Shown piece after piece: positions 53,702-61,242 of a stretch of DNA of 64,000 bases. The notes beneath the pieces were generated by a model. It saw nothing but the letters and a program-made list of their open reading frames with translations. It did no database searches and had not been told where the DNA came from. The position numbers and the translations under genes are program-made. Every line of letters begins with the position of its first letter. Within the stretch, counting starts at the first letter, position 1. The stretch comes from Streptomyces griseoruber (GTDB lineage Bacteria; Actinomycetota; Actinomycetes; Streptomycetales; Streptomycetaceae), in the NCBI RefSeq assembly GCF_001514205.1, contig NZ_KQ948765.1, positions 652,762 through 716,761 on the forward strand, written 5' to 3'.

Positions 53702-54205
53702 TCAGCGGCTCGCGAAGTCCGTGACGGCTTGGTGAAGCTGTTCGAGGAAGCGGATCAGGGTTGGTGCGGACATCTCGAAGTCGTCGAACCAGGACGGCGT
53801 GGTGGACCGGTGGACCCTTCCGTCACCATCGAGGGCGAACAGGATGCCTCCGCCGTCACTGCCGAACACGACGCCAGTGGCGTGATCGGTGACGCGGACG
53901 GGACCGTACTGGGTGATGTCGTTGAGTACCTGAGCAGGTGTGTGCACGAAGTATCCGTGGTCGATATCAGGTAGCGAGAGCTCGGCGATCGTGGCATAGA
54001 GGCTGATCAGCCCTTGGGGCATGTCCACGACCTCCTTGAGCCGTGCCGCCGCGGCTCGGCTCTCCTCATCGGCCAGGAGCACCTCGTTGTCGCCTGGCGG
54101 ATAGCCGAAGGTGTCCTCGAAGGTGCAAAGCGTCGTCTCGAGCGCGGCGGTGATCTCCTGCTGCCAGGCGGTGAGCCAGTCTGCGGAGAGGTTCGAGGCG
54201 GTCAT
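53702..54205 (-). CDS. SUKH (SMI1/KNR4)-like protein
   Basis: A 167-residue protein whose second half, GVVFGSDGGGILFALDGDGRVHRSTTPSWF followed by TLIRFLEQLHQAV, is characteristic of the SMI1/KNR4 fold, used by many immunity proteins against polymorphic or contact toxins. The ATG overlaps the stop of the zinc-ribbon gene (ATGA), so it is translated with it. No toxin gene is seen in the window. It may be an accessory subunit of the recombinase module or a cargo immunity gene. Confidence 0.72.
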   Translation of the reverse strand: MTASNLSADWLTAWQQEITAALETTLCTFEDTFGYPPGDNEVLLADEESRAAAARLKEVVDMPQGLISLYATIAELSLPDIDHGYFVHTPAQVLNDITQYGPVRVTDHATGVVFGSDGGGILFALDGDGRVHRSTTPSWFDDFEMSAPTLIRFLEQLHQAVTDFASR

Positions 54206-56658
54206 CGGGAGTGCTGCTTTCTGTTGTCGGCGGGCGGAGCGGTCTGCTGGCTGGCGCGTTGACTAACGTCGGCGGCATAGGCGGCCCAGTCGCCGCCGGA
54301 CGCCTTTTGCCACTGGACGGCGACTTGGATGTGGACGCCGAGCATCCGGGCGAGGATCGCGGCGGGGAGCTCGGCGGCGAGGGTGAACAGGGCGGTGGAC
54401 CGGTCCTGTTGGGGCCGAATGCCGATCTTGTGCAGCCGCTGACCGATCTGGCTGTCGCTGAGAGGCCGGCCTGGCTGTCCGCCGGGGAAGAGCCATGGGA
54501 CGTCGTCCGGAGTGCCGATCTTGGCCTTGCCGCGTCGGGTCGCGACGAGCTCGCGGACCAGGGCGGCCAGCGGCATCGGGAGGATGACGGGCGAGGTTCC
54601 GAAGGAGATCGCAACGGTCTCGCCGGTGATGTCGACATCGTCGACGGTGAGTTGGCTGATGGTAGCGATCTTCTGTGCGTAGAGGATCAGTAGCAGCCCG
54701 GCGGCGCGATCCGCAGTGGGCAGTGCGTCGTCGTTGAGGAGGCGGCGTGCGTCGGCCCAGCATTTCTCGCTGTCGATGGTGCCCTGCGGGCCGGTCCAGC
54801 GAACGGTGCCATAGGTCAGTCCGTGGGCATGGCGGTGCTGTACGGACCAGCGGACGAAGTGGCCGGTCTCGTCGCGGTAGGTGAAGGCGGGGTCGGTCAT
54901 CCAGCGTTCGAGGTCGGCTTGTGTGCAGGTGCCCAGGGTGAGTCCCTCGGCGGCGAGCCAGGTGAGGAAGTTGTCGGCTGCGGTGACGTGGCAGCGCACG
55001 TTCATGTCCTGGAGCTGGGTGGTGTGCTGGTCACCGATGCGGCGGCGGAGTCGGCGCAGGTGGTGCCAGACCGCGTAGCCGTGCAGGATCCGGCGTTCTG
55101 CGGGGTCCGTGTGAACCTGGACCGTTTCGGTGATCCATTTCTCGAGGGCGACGAGCCGTTCGTCGCGCGGTGGCAGGGTGCCCGTGGCGACGAGGACGCT
55201 GCGAAGGTGAGCCAGCACCTTGCCCGGAGGAAGTTCGTCGAGGACCTCGTGGGTGACGGGACGTTCGTCGCGCCCTATGCGTTCCAGCAGGTCCCGGGCC
55301 CTTTCTCGGGAGATCCAGGCCAAGGCGACGTCGGGACGCTCGGCACTCGTCAATGCCGCGTGGAAGGGTGCAAGTTCGGGCCCGATGGTCCCGGTGCTGT
55401 CGCCGAGGAGGTCGCGGATCTTCTGGTCGAGGATGCATCGCTGGCAGGGACGAGGGCTGAGCTGCCAGGTGATCACGCAGACGGGGCAGCGGGCCCAGAA
55501 GCCGGAGTCGGGGTTAGTGCACTTCGCGCACAGCGGTTCTTCCCAGGTGCCGCCGCGGGCCTGGGAAACGGTGCTGCAGCCGCTGCAGGTCACCCATCGC
55601 TGCTGGCAGCGGTCGCACCAGGGCTGTCCGGTGGCCCGGGAGAGTTCGCAAGGGGCGGTGCGGCCGCAGTGCCCGCACTCCCTGATCTCCTTCGGCCTGC
55701 AGCTGGGGCAGCGGGCGCCGTCGACGAGCCGGACCGCGACCGGCTGGCGGCGACCGCAGCCGACGCAGACTTCCAGGTTGACAGGGTCACGGATGAGGCA
55801 GTTGGGACACAGCGGCTGACCGGCGGCATCTCGGGTGGCGGGTTCGCGGACGGCGCCGCAGCGTGCGCAAGAGACGGCCGCGTGCCTGGCAAAGCAGGCC
55901 CGGCAGATCCGCTGGCCGTCCAGGAGCTTCGACAGCGCCTTCACCCCGTGGCAGCGCGGGCAGGCTGGCCTGGTGACCGTAGTGGCGCCGCCGGCGACGA
56001 GTTCGCCGATGAACCGCAGCATCGCCGGGGTGGGAGCCTCGTGCCCGGCGCCGGTCAGCAGTTCGGGACGGTCGAGCACGGCCCAGGCGAGTCGCCGCTG
56101 CCCGGCGGGCCGCTTCGTGGCCCGCTCAAGAGCGGTCCGGATCGTGCCCGCGTCGAGTGCGGGGTCGAGTCCGGTGATCAGCTGGGCGAGCTCCTTGAGC
56201 GGATCGCCGTCGGTGTCGGGGCACTTGGCGCATCGGGGCTGACCGTGGCGGTCGCGGCTGACGACTCGCCGCCGCTGGTGGCAGCCCGCGCAGACGGCGG
56301 GTGTGTCGAAACAGGGTGAGCATCCCCACCGTCCGCCCGAGCGGCTGCCGACGTAGGGGCGGGGGCGTCCGCACTCGCCGCAGTGAGGCATGGCCGTGTC
56401 CTGGGCGCCCGCTTCATGCAGGGCCATCAACAGCTTGGCAACGCGGAACGGCGCGGGCGGCTTGCCGGTCCGCAGCAGCGAGGGGTCTTCGTGCAGGGCC
56501 TGGGCGAGGTTGCGGCGGCCAGCGCGTGTGCGTACGAGGTTGCAGACAATGCCGCGGATGCGGTCGGCGTCCAGGTGTCTCTCGACGTTGCCGACCAGCC
56601 GCACGATCACGCCGACCGGATCGACGAGAACCTCCTCGTCAAGGGTAGGCGCGGTCAC
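54202..56658 (-). CDS. zinc-ribbon-array protein with degenerate tyrosine-recombinase domain
   Basis: An 818-residue protein. Residues about 85-390 hold roughly ten CxxC pairs (CGECGRPRP, CAGCHQRR, CPRCHG, CARCGA, CVGCGRR, CGHCGR, CSGCS, CPVC and others), forming several zinc ribbons. Residues about 480-790 look like core-binding and catalytic domains of a tyrosine recombinase, but the Arg of the first box (LYAQKIATISQL), the HxxR box (RPQQDRSTAL) and the Tyr (MLGVHIQVAVQWQ) are all absent. It is probably a DNA-binding or complex-forming partner of the integrase. GTG 56658 overlaps the HTH stop (GTGA), with CCGGAG upstream. Confidence 0.85.
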   Translation of the reverse strand: MTAPTLDEEVLVDPVGVIVRLVGNVERHLDADRIRGIVCNLVRTRAGRRNLAQALHEDPSLLRTGKPPAPFRVAKLLMALHEAGAQDTAMPHCGECGRPRPYVGSRSGGRWGCSPCFDTPAVCAGCHQRRRVVSRDRHGQPRCAKCPDTDGDPLKELAQLITGLDPALDAGTIRTALERATKRPAGQRRLAWAVLDRPELLTGAGHEAPTPAMLRFIGELVAGGATTVTRPACPRCHGVKALSKLLDGQRICRACFARHAAVSCARCGAVREPATRDAAGQPLCPNCLIRDPVNLEVCVGCGRRQPVAVRLVDGARCPSCRPKEIRECGHCGRTAPCELSRATGQPWCDRCQQRWVTCSGCSTVSQARGGTWEEPLCAKCTNPDSGFWARCPVCVITWQLSPRPCQRCILDQKIRDLLGDSTGTIGPELAPFHAALTSAERPDVALAWISRERARDLLERIGRDERPVTHEVLDELPPGKVLAHLRSVLVATGTLPPRDERLVALEKWITETVQVHTDPAERRILHGYAVWHHLRRLRRRIGDQHTTQLQDMNVRCHVTAADNFLTWLAAEGLTLGTCTQADLERWMTDPAFTYRDETGHFVRWSVQHRHAHGLTYGTVRWTGPQGTIDSEKCWADARRLLNDDALPTADRAAGLLLILYAQKIATISQLTVDDVDITGETVAISFGTSPVILPMPLAALVRELVATRRGKAKIGTPDDVPWLFPGGQPGRPLSDSQIGQRLHKIGIRPQQDRSTALFTLAAELPAAILARMLGVHIQVAVQWQKASGGDWAAYAADVSQRASQQTAPPADNRKQHSR

Positions 56659-56999
56659 CGGTCAACTCCGGTGATCCGAGCCCGCCTTGGCCGCAATTCC
56701 CCGACGCCTTCGGAGACGGCCGTGCCGCCTGCCACAGCCTTCTTGGGCTTCTTCGCCGCCCCGGCCGTGGCGATCGGCTCGATGAGGTCGTCCATCGTGC
56801 AGTCCAGGATGTCCAGCAGGGCCATGAGGATCTTCAGGCTGAGTCGCTCCGGTCGCTCGACGACGAGCCGGTAGACCTGGCTCGTGGACAGCGTGATGCC
56901 GCGTTCGGCGAGCGGAGGGAGGAGGTCGGTCGTGGAGAACATCCCGCGGTCTGCCATGACTTTGCGCAGGTGCCAGTGGTAGTCGAGCTTGGCGGCCAT
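56655..56999 (-). CDS. Cro/XRE-type helix-turn-helix protein of the nested recombinase operon
   Basis: A 114-residue protein, KLDYHWHLRKVMADRGMFSTTDLLPPLAERGITLSTSQVYRLVVERPERLSLKILMALLDILDCTMDDLIEP, a compact XRE domain, then a basic low-complexity tail (AAKKPKKAVAG). ATG 56999 is chosen because AGGAGG lies 8 bp upstream of it, in the 17 bp after the integrase stop; ATG 57017 overlapping that stop has no such box. It probably regulates the operon or helps place the recombinases on the element ends. Confidence 0.82.
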   Translation of the reverse strand: MAAKLDYHWHLRKVMADRGMFSTTDLLPPLAERGITLSTSQVYRLVVERPERLSLKILMALLDILDCTMDDLIEPIATAGAAKKPKKAVAGGTAVSEGVGELRPRRARITGVDR

Positions 57000-57016
57000 C
57001 GCCGGATCCCTCCTCA

Positions 57017-57136
57017 TCAGGCTCCGGCGAACGCCGGGGCCAGTGCCTTGTGCAGGGAAGTGTTCATGAAGTCGTCGCTGACGTGCGTGTAGATGGCCAG
57101 GGAGCTGTCGCACTCGTGGCCGACCTGCTGCTGGAT
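57017..57136 (-). pseudogene. tyrosine integrase, C-terminal fragment
   Basis: Reads IQQQVGHECDSSLAIYTHVSDDFMNTSLHKALAPAFAGA, with the second catalytic His (VGHE) and the nucleophile Tyr (IYTHV). Upstream the frame continues to 57238 but is unrelated sequence. It belongs with 58465-59062; the middle with the first Arg and the HxxR box is missing. Confidence 0.8.
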
Positions 57137-57393
57137 TATCTTGAGTTTGCTTGCTCGGAAGGCTGTTGACCTGAGCTTTTGTGTCGCGGTGTTTGTCCGT
57201 GACGTAGCGGGTGCGGGCACTGGAAGTCCTTTCAGCACGGACCGATCGTTACCGACCTGGGATTGCCTGCTCCTGCCCGTGGTGGGTTTGTGCGAGTCGT
57301 CGTGGCGCGTCGTTCGCCGAGCGCACGGGCGAGTTGCTCGCGAGGGGGAGGCCGCCGCCGCGTTGTGCTGGGCGGGGCGAGGCGTCGATCCGG

Positions 57394-57939
57394 TCAGGAC
57401 GGAGGATTTTCTTGCTGTTCGGTTGGGAACAGGATCGGGCTGAGGAGGTAGCGGGCCCGTTCCGGCGTGGATTCGTTGGCGAGGAGGGGGGCGATGGCCG
57501 ATTGCATCGCGCCGATCAGCCCCACGAGCTCGTCCCTGCTGAGCCAGATCGCATGTTGCCGGTAGCCGACGAGGTCGTCCACAGGATCACTGCCGTCGCG
57601 GTCCAGATAAGCGCCGAACTCCGCGACCAGGGCGGCAGCGGCGGCAGCGAATGCCCGCTCGTGGTCCTGCGCGGTGAGCGCACGCGCGGTTTCCGCGTCG
57701 ATGCCCGCGTGATCCTGTCGTAGCTGGTAACGGCGTTCGACTGCACCCCGCACCCGCCGCTCGCCAGCGACATCGAGGATGCCACCGGCGGCGAGCAGGT
57801 CGACGTGCCGGTAGACCGTGGCCTTGGACGCATCCGGGATCAGGGAACACAACTGTCCGGTGGTGAGGACCCGCCCGCCCCGCAGCGCGTGGACCACACG
57901 GAGGCGGATGGGGTGCGCCAAGAGTCCCAAGGTGTCCAT
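57394..57939 (-). CDS. winged-helix transcriptional regulator (ArsR-like)
   Basis: A 181-residue regulator. DTLGLLAHPIRLRVVHALRGG and CSLIPDASKATVYRHVDLLAAGGIL form a winged helix, and the rest is a helical dimerisation or ligand domain. It is divergent from the truncated hydrolase with only 55 bp between starts, and a perfect 21-bp palindrome lies there. It likely represses both. I do not recognise a more exact family. Confidence 0.85.
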   Translation of the reverse strand: MDTLGLLAHPIRLRVVHALRGGRVLTTGQLCSLIPDASKATVYRHVDLLAAGGILDVAGERRVRGAVERRYQLRQDHAGIDAETARALTAQDHERAFAAAAAALVAEFGAYLDRDGSDPVDDLVGYRQHAIWLSRDELVGLIGAMQSAIAPLLANESTPERARYLLSPILFPTEQQENPPS

Positions 57940-57965
57940 GACCTGAACTTTCTCACGTGTGCTAC

Positions 57966-57986
57966 CTTTCTCAAAATTTGAGAAAG
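57966..57986. promoter_or_regulatory. perfect 21-bp palindrome between regulator and hydrolase
   Basis: CTTTCTCAAA, a central A, then TTTGAGAAAG. A half-site ACTTTCTCAC is found about 20 bp to the left. It is almost certainly the operator of the winged-helix regulator. Confidence 0.75.
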
Positions 57987-57994
57987 GTTACGGT

Positions 57995-58464
57995 ATGCAG
58001 ACTGTGGAGGAGACCGCCGTACTGGTGGTCGAGTGGGCGCGTGACGGCCATTTCGCGGAGATCGCGGCGCTTTTCGCCCCGCCCTTGCGTGCTGTGCTGA
58101 CCGCCGAGGCGCTCCAGGCGGCCTGGCTCGCAGAAATCGCGGGAACCGGTCCGGTCACGGACCTCGGCGAACCGTCGAGCGAACCCCTGCTGCCGGACCT
58201 GATCCGCGTCAGCATCCCCGTGGCCTGCGAGCGGGGACAGTTCACCGCTGTCATGTCGGTCGACTCCGCCGGCCTGCTGAACGGACTGCGCCTCGCGCCT
58301 CCTGCCTCCGATCCTTGGGCGCCGCCTCCCTATGCGGATCCGGACGCCTTCGAGGAGCACGACGTCACGGTCGGATCCGGTGCTCTCGCCGTGGCCGGCA
58401 CCGTTACCGTTCCACGCGGCAACGGCCCGTGGCCCGGGGTCGTGCTGCTGAGCGGCGGAGGGCC
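57995..58464 (+). pseudogene. alpha/beta hydrolase with DUF3887-like N-domain, truncated
   Basis: ATG 57995, MQTVEETAVLVVEWARDGHFAEIAALFAPPLRAVLTAEALQAAW is a DUF3887-like helical domain (about 1-105). EHDVTVGSGALAVAGTVTVPRGNGPWPGVVLLSGGG starts the hydrolase fold and stops at the oxyanion-hole loop. After 58464 the frame enters the antisense of the integrase and continues to 59146, giving a fusion product without nucleophile, Asp or His. Confidence 0.85.
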
Positions 58465-59062
58465 ACAGCCCCCACCCGTAGATGACCTTGAAGAGGGTGG
58501 CGTCGCGGTAGGCGGCGAGGGCGCCTTTGCGCTTGGACTTCACGGCGCGGTCGACTTGGTCGTCGGCGTAGTCGAGGAACCGCTGCAGTTCCTCGCGGGT
58601 GAATGGCCTGGCCTCCGGGTCGCCCTCGTAGTCCTGCAGGTGAGGGAGGGTGTTCCACTCGTGGCAGATCGCCACCGGGTGGGTGCCGAAGGCTTCCTGA
58701 CAGGCGGCGCCCCAGCCGTAGCGGCCGTCGATGAGGAACTCGCTGAACAGCCGGACATCGCCCTGGTAGCTGCGGATCGTCGACGGCGCCAGATGCTTCT
58801 CGCTGGTCAGCGAGGCCGACCACTCGTCCATGTGCGCCGGCGACCACTGCCACGGGTACTCGTTCGCGAACTCGAGGAACCGGCGGACCAGCCGTTCCCG
58901 CGGGTCGATCGTCTCGTCCTTCAGTCCTCGCGACTTCTGCTGGGCCCGCCAGCCCCGCAGCATCGCGTCGAACATCGCGTCCTCCGGACGCAGTTGGACC
59001 ACCCCGGACACGAGCTCCATGTGAGCTGCCCCGGCCAAGCCCACCTTCTGCTGATGCACCAC
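58465..59062 (-). pseudogene. tyrosine integrase, N-terminal fragment
   Basis: Starts at GTG 59062: MVHQQKVGLAGAAHMELVSGV ... ERLVRRFLEFANEYPWQWSPAHMDEWSASLTSEKHLAPSTIRSYQGDVRLFSEFL is the SAM-like core-binding domain, then REELQRFLDYADDQVDRAVKSKRKGALAAYRDATLFKVIYGWGL leads to the catalytic domain. It is cut just before the first catalytic Arg would appear. With 57017-57136 it was the operon-leading integrase of the nested element. Confidence 0.85.
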
Positions 59063-59093
59063 TCCAGACCATCCCTTCTGGAGGGCAGATCAT

Positions 59094-59212
59094 GCATCAG
59101 ACGGGATCATCTCGGCAACATGCCTGTTCAGAAGGCCAGTTCGTAGTAGCGTTGGAGTCCATGAGGCTGTCGCGCTCAGCTCGCGACCTGCGACTTCTCA
59201 CCCGTCTGATGC
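59094..59212. repeat. 12-bp inverted repeats at the right end of the nested element
   Basis: GCATCAGACGGG (59094-59105) and CCCGTCTGATGC (59201-59212) are exact inverted copies, the outer one 14 bp inside the element boundary. They may be recombinase arm sites. The 95 bp between them contains no gene. Confidence 0.6.
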
Positions 59213-61242
59213 AATTCCCGAGGGTCGACGTAACCACGGGTGGTCTGGATGTTGAGGTGACCCAACAGGGCCGCTCCAATGTGGATCGGCAGGCCGCTGT
59301 TGACGAGTTCGGTGGCGAAGATCCTTCGGAAGTCATGCGGGGTGAACTTCAATCCGCGAAAGCCGGGATGGGTTTCGGAAAGGGCCTGCCCGCGCCGACT
59401 GATCATCTCCTGGATGGTGCCCGTGCAGAACACGGCGGGCGTGGTGCCATTCTGCCGTTGGAAGAGGAACGGCATGGGGGCGCTCCACTCCTTGTCGTGC
59501 GGGTCGTACCGACTGACGAGGGGGATCGGACGGCCTGCGCGGGTGTGCCGGCGGATGATGGACGCGATGACGCGGAAGAGTTCGGCGGACATCGGAATCA
59601 CGCGTTCGCGGTCGGTCTTCGACGGGGCGATCACCAGCAATGCGATGACCTCCCCGTTTGCCCGCTGGTACTGCCGAACGCTGAGATGGGTGAGCTCAAT
59701 GAGTTCTTCTACCCGTACTCCGGAGTGCCTCAGGGTCTCGACCGCGGCCCACTCCCAGAAGGCTGTTTCTTCCTCGGTTCCGATGTGGATGATCTGGCCG
59801 CTGGGCTCTTCGATGATGCGAGTTGGGACCGCGTCACCGTGGCGGAGGAGCTTGCGGTCGGCTTCGGTGATGACGCGGCGGTAGTCGGTCCCGTCATGGG
59901 TGAAGACCTCGCCGTCCACTGCCTTGTTGGCCCGTTCCAGCAGCAGGCGGGCGCGGTCGTAGCGCGTCTCCACATGCTCGACTAGGACGGGCAGCAGGGG
60001 CTGGCGCTGACGGGTGCGGTTGGCTGAGCGTTCGTTGATCCGGCGTCGGCGAGTCCCGAGGCCGTGGAGTTCGCTGGGTGGAACAGGGCAAGGGGCAACC
60101 CACGCTGCCCAGCGTTCCGGTTCCTCGGCGGCCCAGGTGTGCAGGTCGAAGTAGAAGCTTCGAACCGCGATGACGATGCTGTCCTGGCCGGCACGGGGCT
60201 TGCCGTTGTCCTTGACGGTGATCATCCGGCGCCAGGTCGCGTAGTGCTCGGGGGAGATCCGCAGATCAGCCTGGGTGGGGTTGACGCGCTCGATCTTCTC
60301 CCAGAAGTGATGGGCGATCAGCAGGACGAGGTTCTTCAGCGTGGAGTAGTCGGTGTCGGCCCGGCGACGCGTGAAGTAGTCGATCAGCAGAGCCCGCACC
60401 GCCTGATTGCGGATGGGGTACTGGGCGACCATCTCCTCCACGGTGCGTTGGCCCCGCATCAGAGCGGCCCGGAGCGTGGGAGGCGTCGCGGGCGGGAAGT
60501 GCCCCATGGCATGCAGGACGTTCCACATCCCCTGGCCGACCAGCCGGTTGGCCACCTTGTTCCCCGGCTGTAGGACACTGCGGGCCCGGCGGTTCTCCTG
60601 AGTGAAGTGCAGCACCGCCTGCGCCGTCACGTCGCTCAGAGAGACTCCCTGAACCGCAAGGAGGGTGCACAGCTCGGACATTGCCTCTCGACGGTGGATG
60701 TGCCGCATCGGCTGCGCTTGAACCTGCGCGGCGTACTTGTCGAGGAGCGGGTCGCCTTGGGCCATGACGAACATCGGCGCGAAGTTGTGCAACACGTTGC
60801 GCCGAAAGGTAAGGAGAGTCGGCTGGATGACGCGCAGGCAGTAGAGCGCCCGGACCCCGGGAGTGATGGCCAAACCGGTGGAGCGTCGGGTTCCGAGCGT
60901 GTTCGCGGCGACGAGTCCTTGTCCGATCGGACTGGCGTCCCACCGTTCCTGCCATGTCTGACCGGGAAAATCTCGCATGTACTCCAGGACACACTGGGCG
61001 GCCTGTGCTCGCTGGTTTCGGGTCAGCTTGTCCGCGTCCATCCAGACCGTGGCGGCGAGCCGGGCGATGTGAGCGACGGAGGCTGTGGAGAGATCCCCAT
61101 GCGGGCGGGGCGGGGCTGCGGCGACGGCTGGTTCGGGCGTGATGGCTCCCCCAACGAATCGGCTGGCGAAGTCGAGACCTTCGGTAACCGGGCCGTGCCG
61201 TCGGCTGGCCCCCGTGGTGGTGCTGAGTCGGGATTTAGGCAC
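59176..61242 (-). CDS. TnpB-like large tyrosine recombinase, C-terminus replaced by the nested element
   Basis: 688 residues as now read. GTG 61242 overlaps the tnpA stop by 8 bp. Residues about 430-672 form the catalytic domain with LRHSGVRVEELIELT (first Arg), PHDFRRIFATELV (HxxR) and LLGHLNIQTTRGYV (His and Tyr). Native sequence ends at codon 59227-59229; the last 16 residues (DPRELHQTGEKSQVAS) come from the nested element. All catalytic residues are kept, but the Cys/His tail is lost, so activity is uncertain. N-terminal 350 residues are helical and of the large-integrase type seen in Tn554-like systems. Confidence 0.88.
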   Translation of the reverse strand: MPKSRLSTTTGASRRHGPVTEGLDFASRFVGGAITPEPAVAAAPPRPHGDLSTASVAHIARLAATVWMDADKLTRNQRAQAAQCVLEYMRDFPGQTWQERWDASPIGQGLVAANTLGTRRSTGLAITPGVRALYCLRVIQPTLLTFRRNVLHNFAPMFVMAQGDPLLDKYAAQVQAQPMRHIHRREAMSELCTLLAVQGVSLSDVTAQAVLHFTQENRRARSVLQPGNKVANRLVGQGMWNVLHAMGHFPPATPPTLRAALMRGQRTVEEMVAQYPIRNQAVRALLIDYFTRRRADTDYSTLKNLVLLIAHHFWEKIERVNPTQADLRISPEHYATWRRMITVKDNGKPRAGQDSIVIAVRSFYFDLHTWAAEEPERWAAWVAPCPVPPSELHGLGTRRRRINERSANRTRQRQPLLPVLVEHVETRYDRARLLLERANKAVDGEVFTHDGTDYRRVITEADRKLLRHGDAVPTRIIEEPSGQIIHIGTEEETAFWEWAAVETLRHSGVRVEELIELTHLSVRQYQRANGEVIALLVIAPSKTDRERVIPMSAELFRVIASIIRRHTRAGRPIPLVSRYDPHDKEWSAPMPFLFQRQNGTTPAVFCTGTIQEMISRRGQALSETHPGFRGLKFTPHDFRRIFATELVNSGLPIHIGAALLGHLNIQTTRGYVDPRELHQTGEKSQVAS

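Larger units (their letters stand above)
57137..58464. other. foreign segment replacing the middle of the integrase
   Basis: Between the two integrase fragments lie an HTH regulator and a truncated divergent hydrolase plus about 255 bp (57137-57393) in which I see no gene. The integrase resumes at about 58465 with GGG-TGG-GG(C) codons read on the minus strand. Since roughly 130 integrase residues are missing, this is a replacement, not a simple insertion. Ends are approximate within a few bases. Confidence 0.65.
53627..59226. mobile_element. nested 5.6-kb element inside tnpB
   Basis: Excising these 5,600 bp rejoins ...GACCGC with GACGTAACC on the plus strand and restores the tnpB frame (RGYV-AVFDEDV). 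It carries, on the minus strand, a split tyrosine integrase, an HTH protein, a zinc-ribbon pseudo-recombinase and a SUKH-like protein, plus later inserted cargo at about 57137-58464. A 1-bp C is shared at the ends, so a short or staggered core is possible. Confidence 0.85.
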
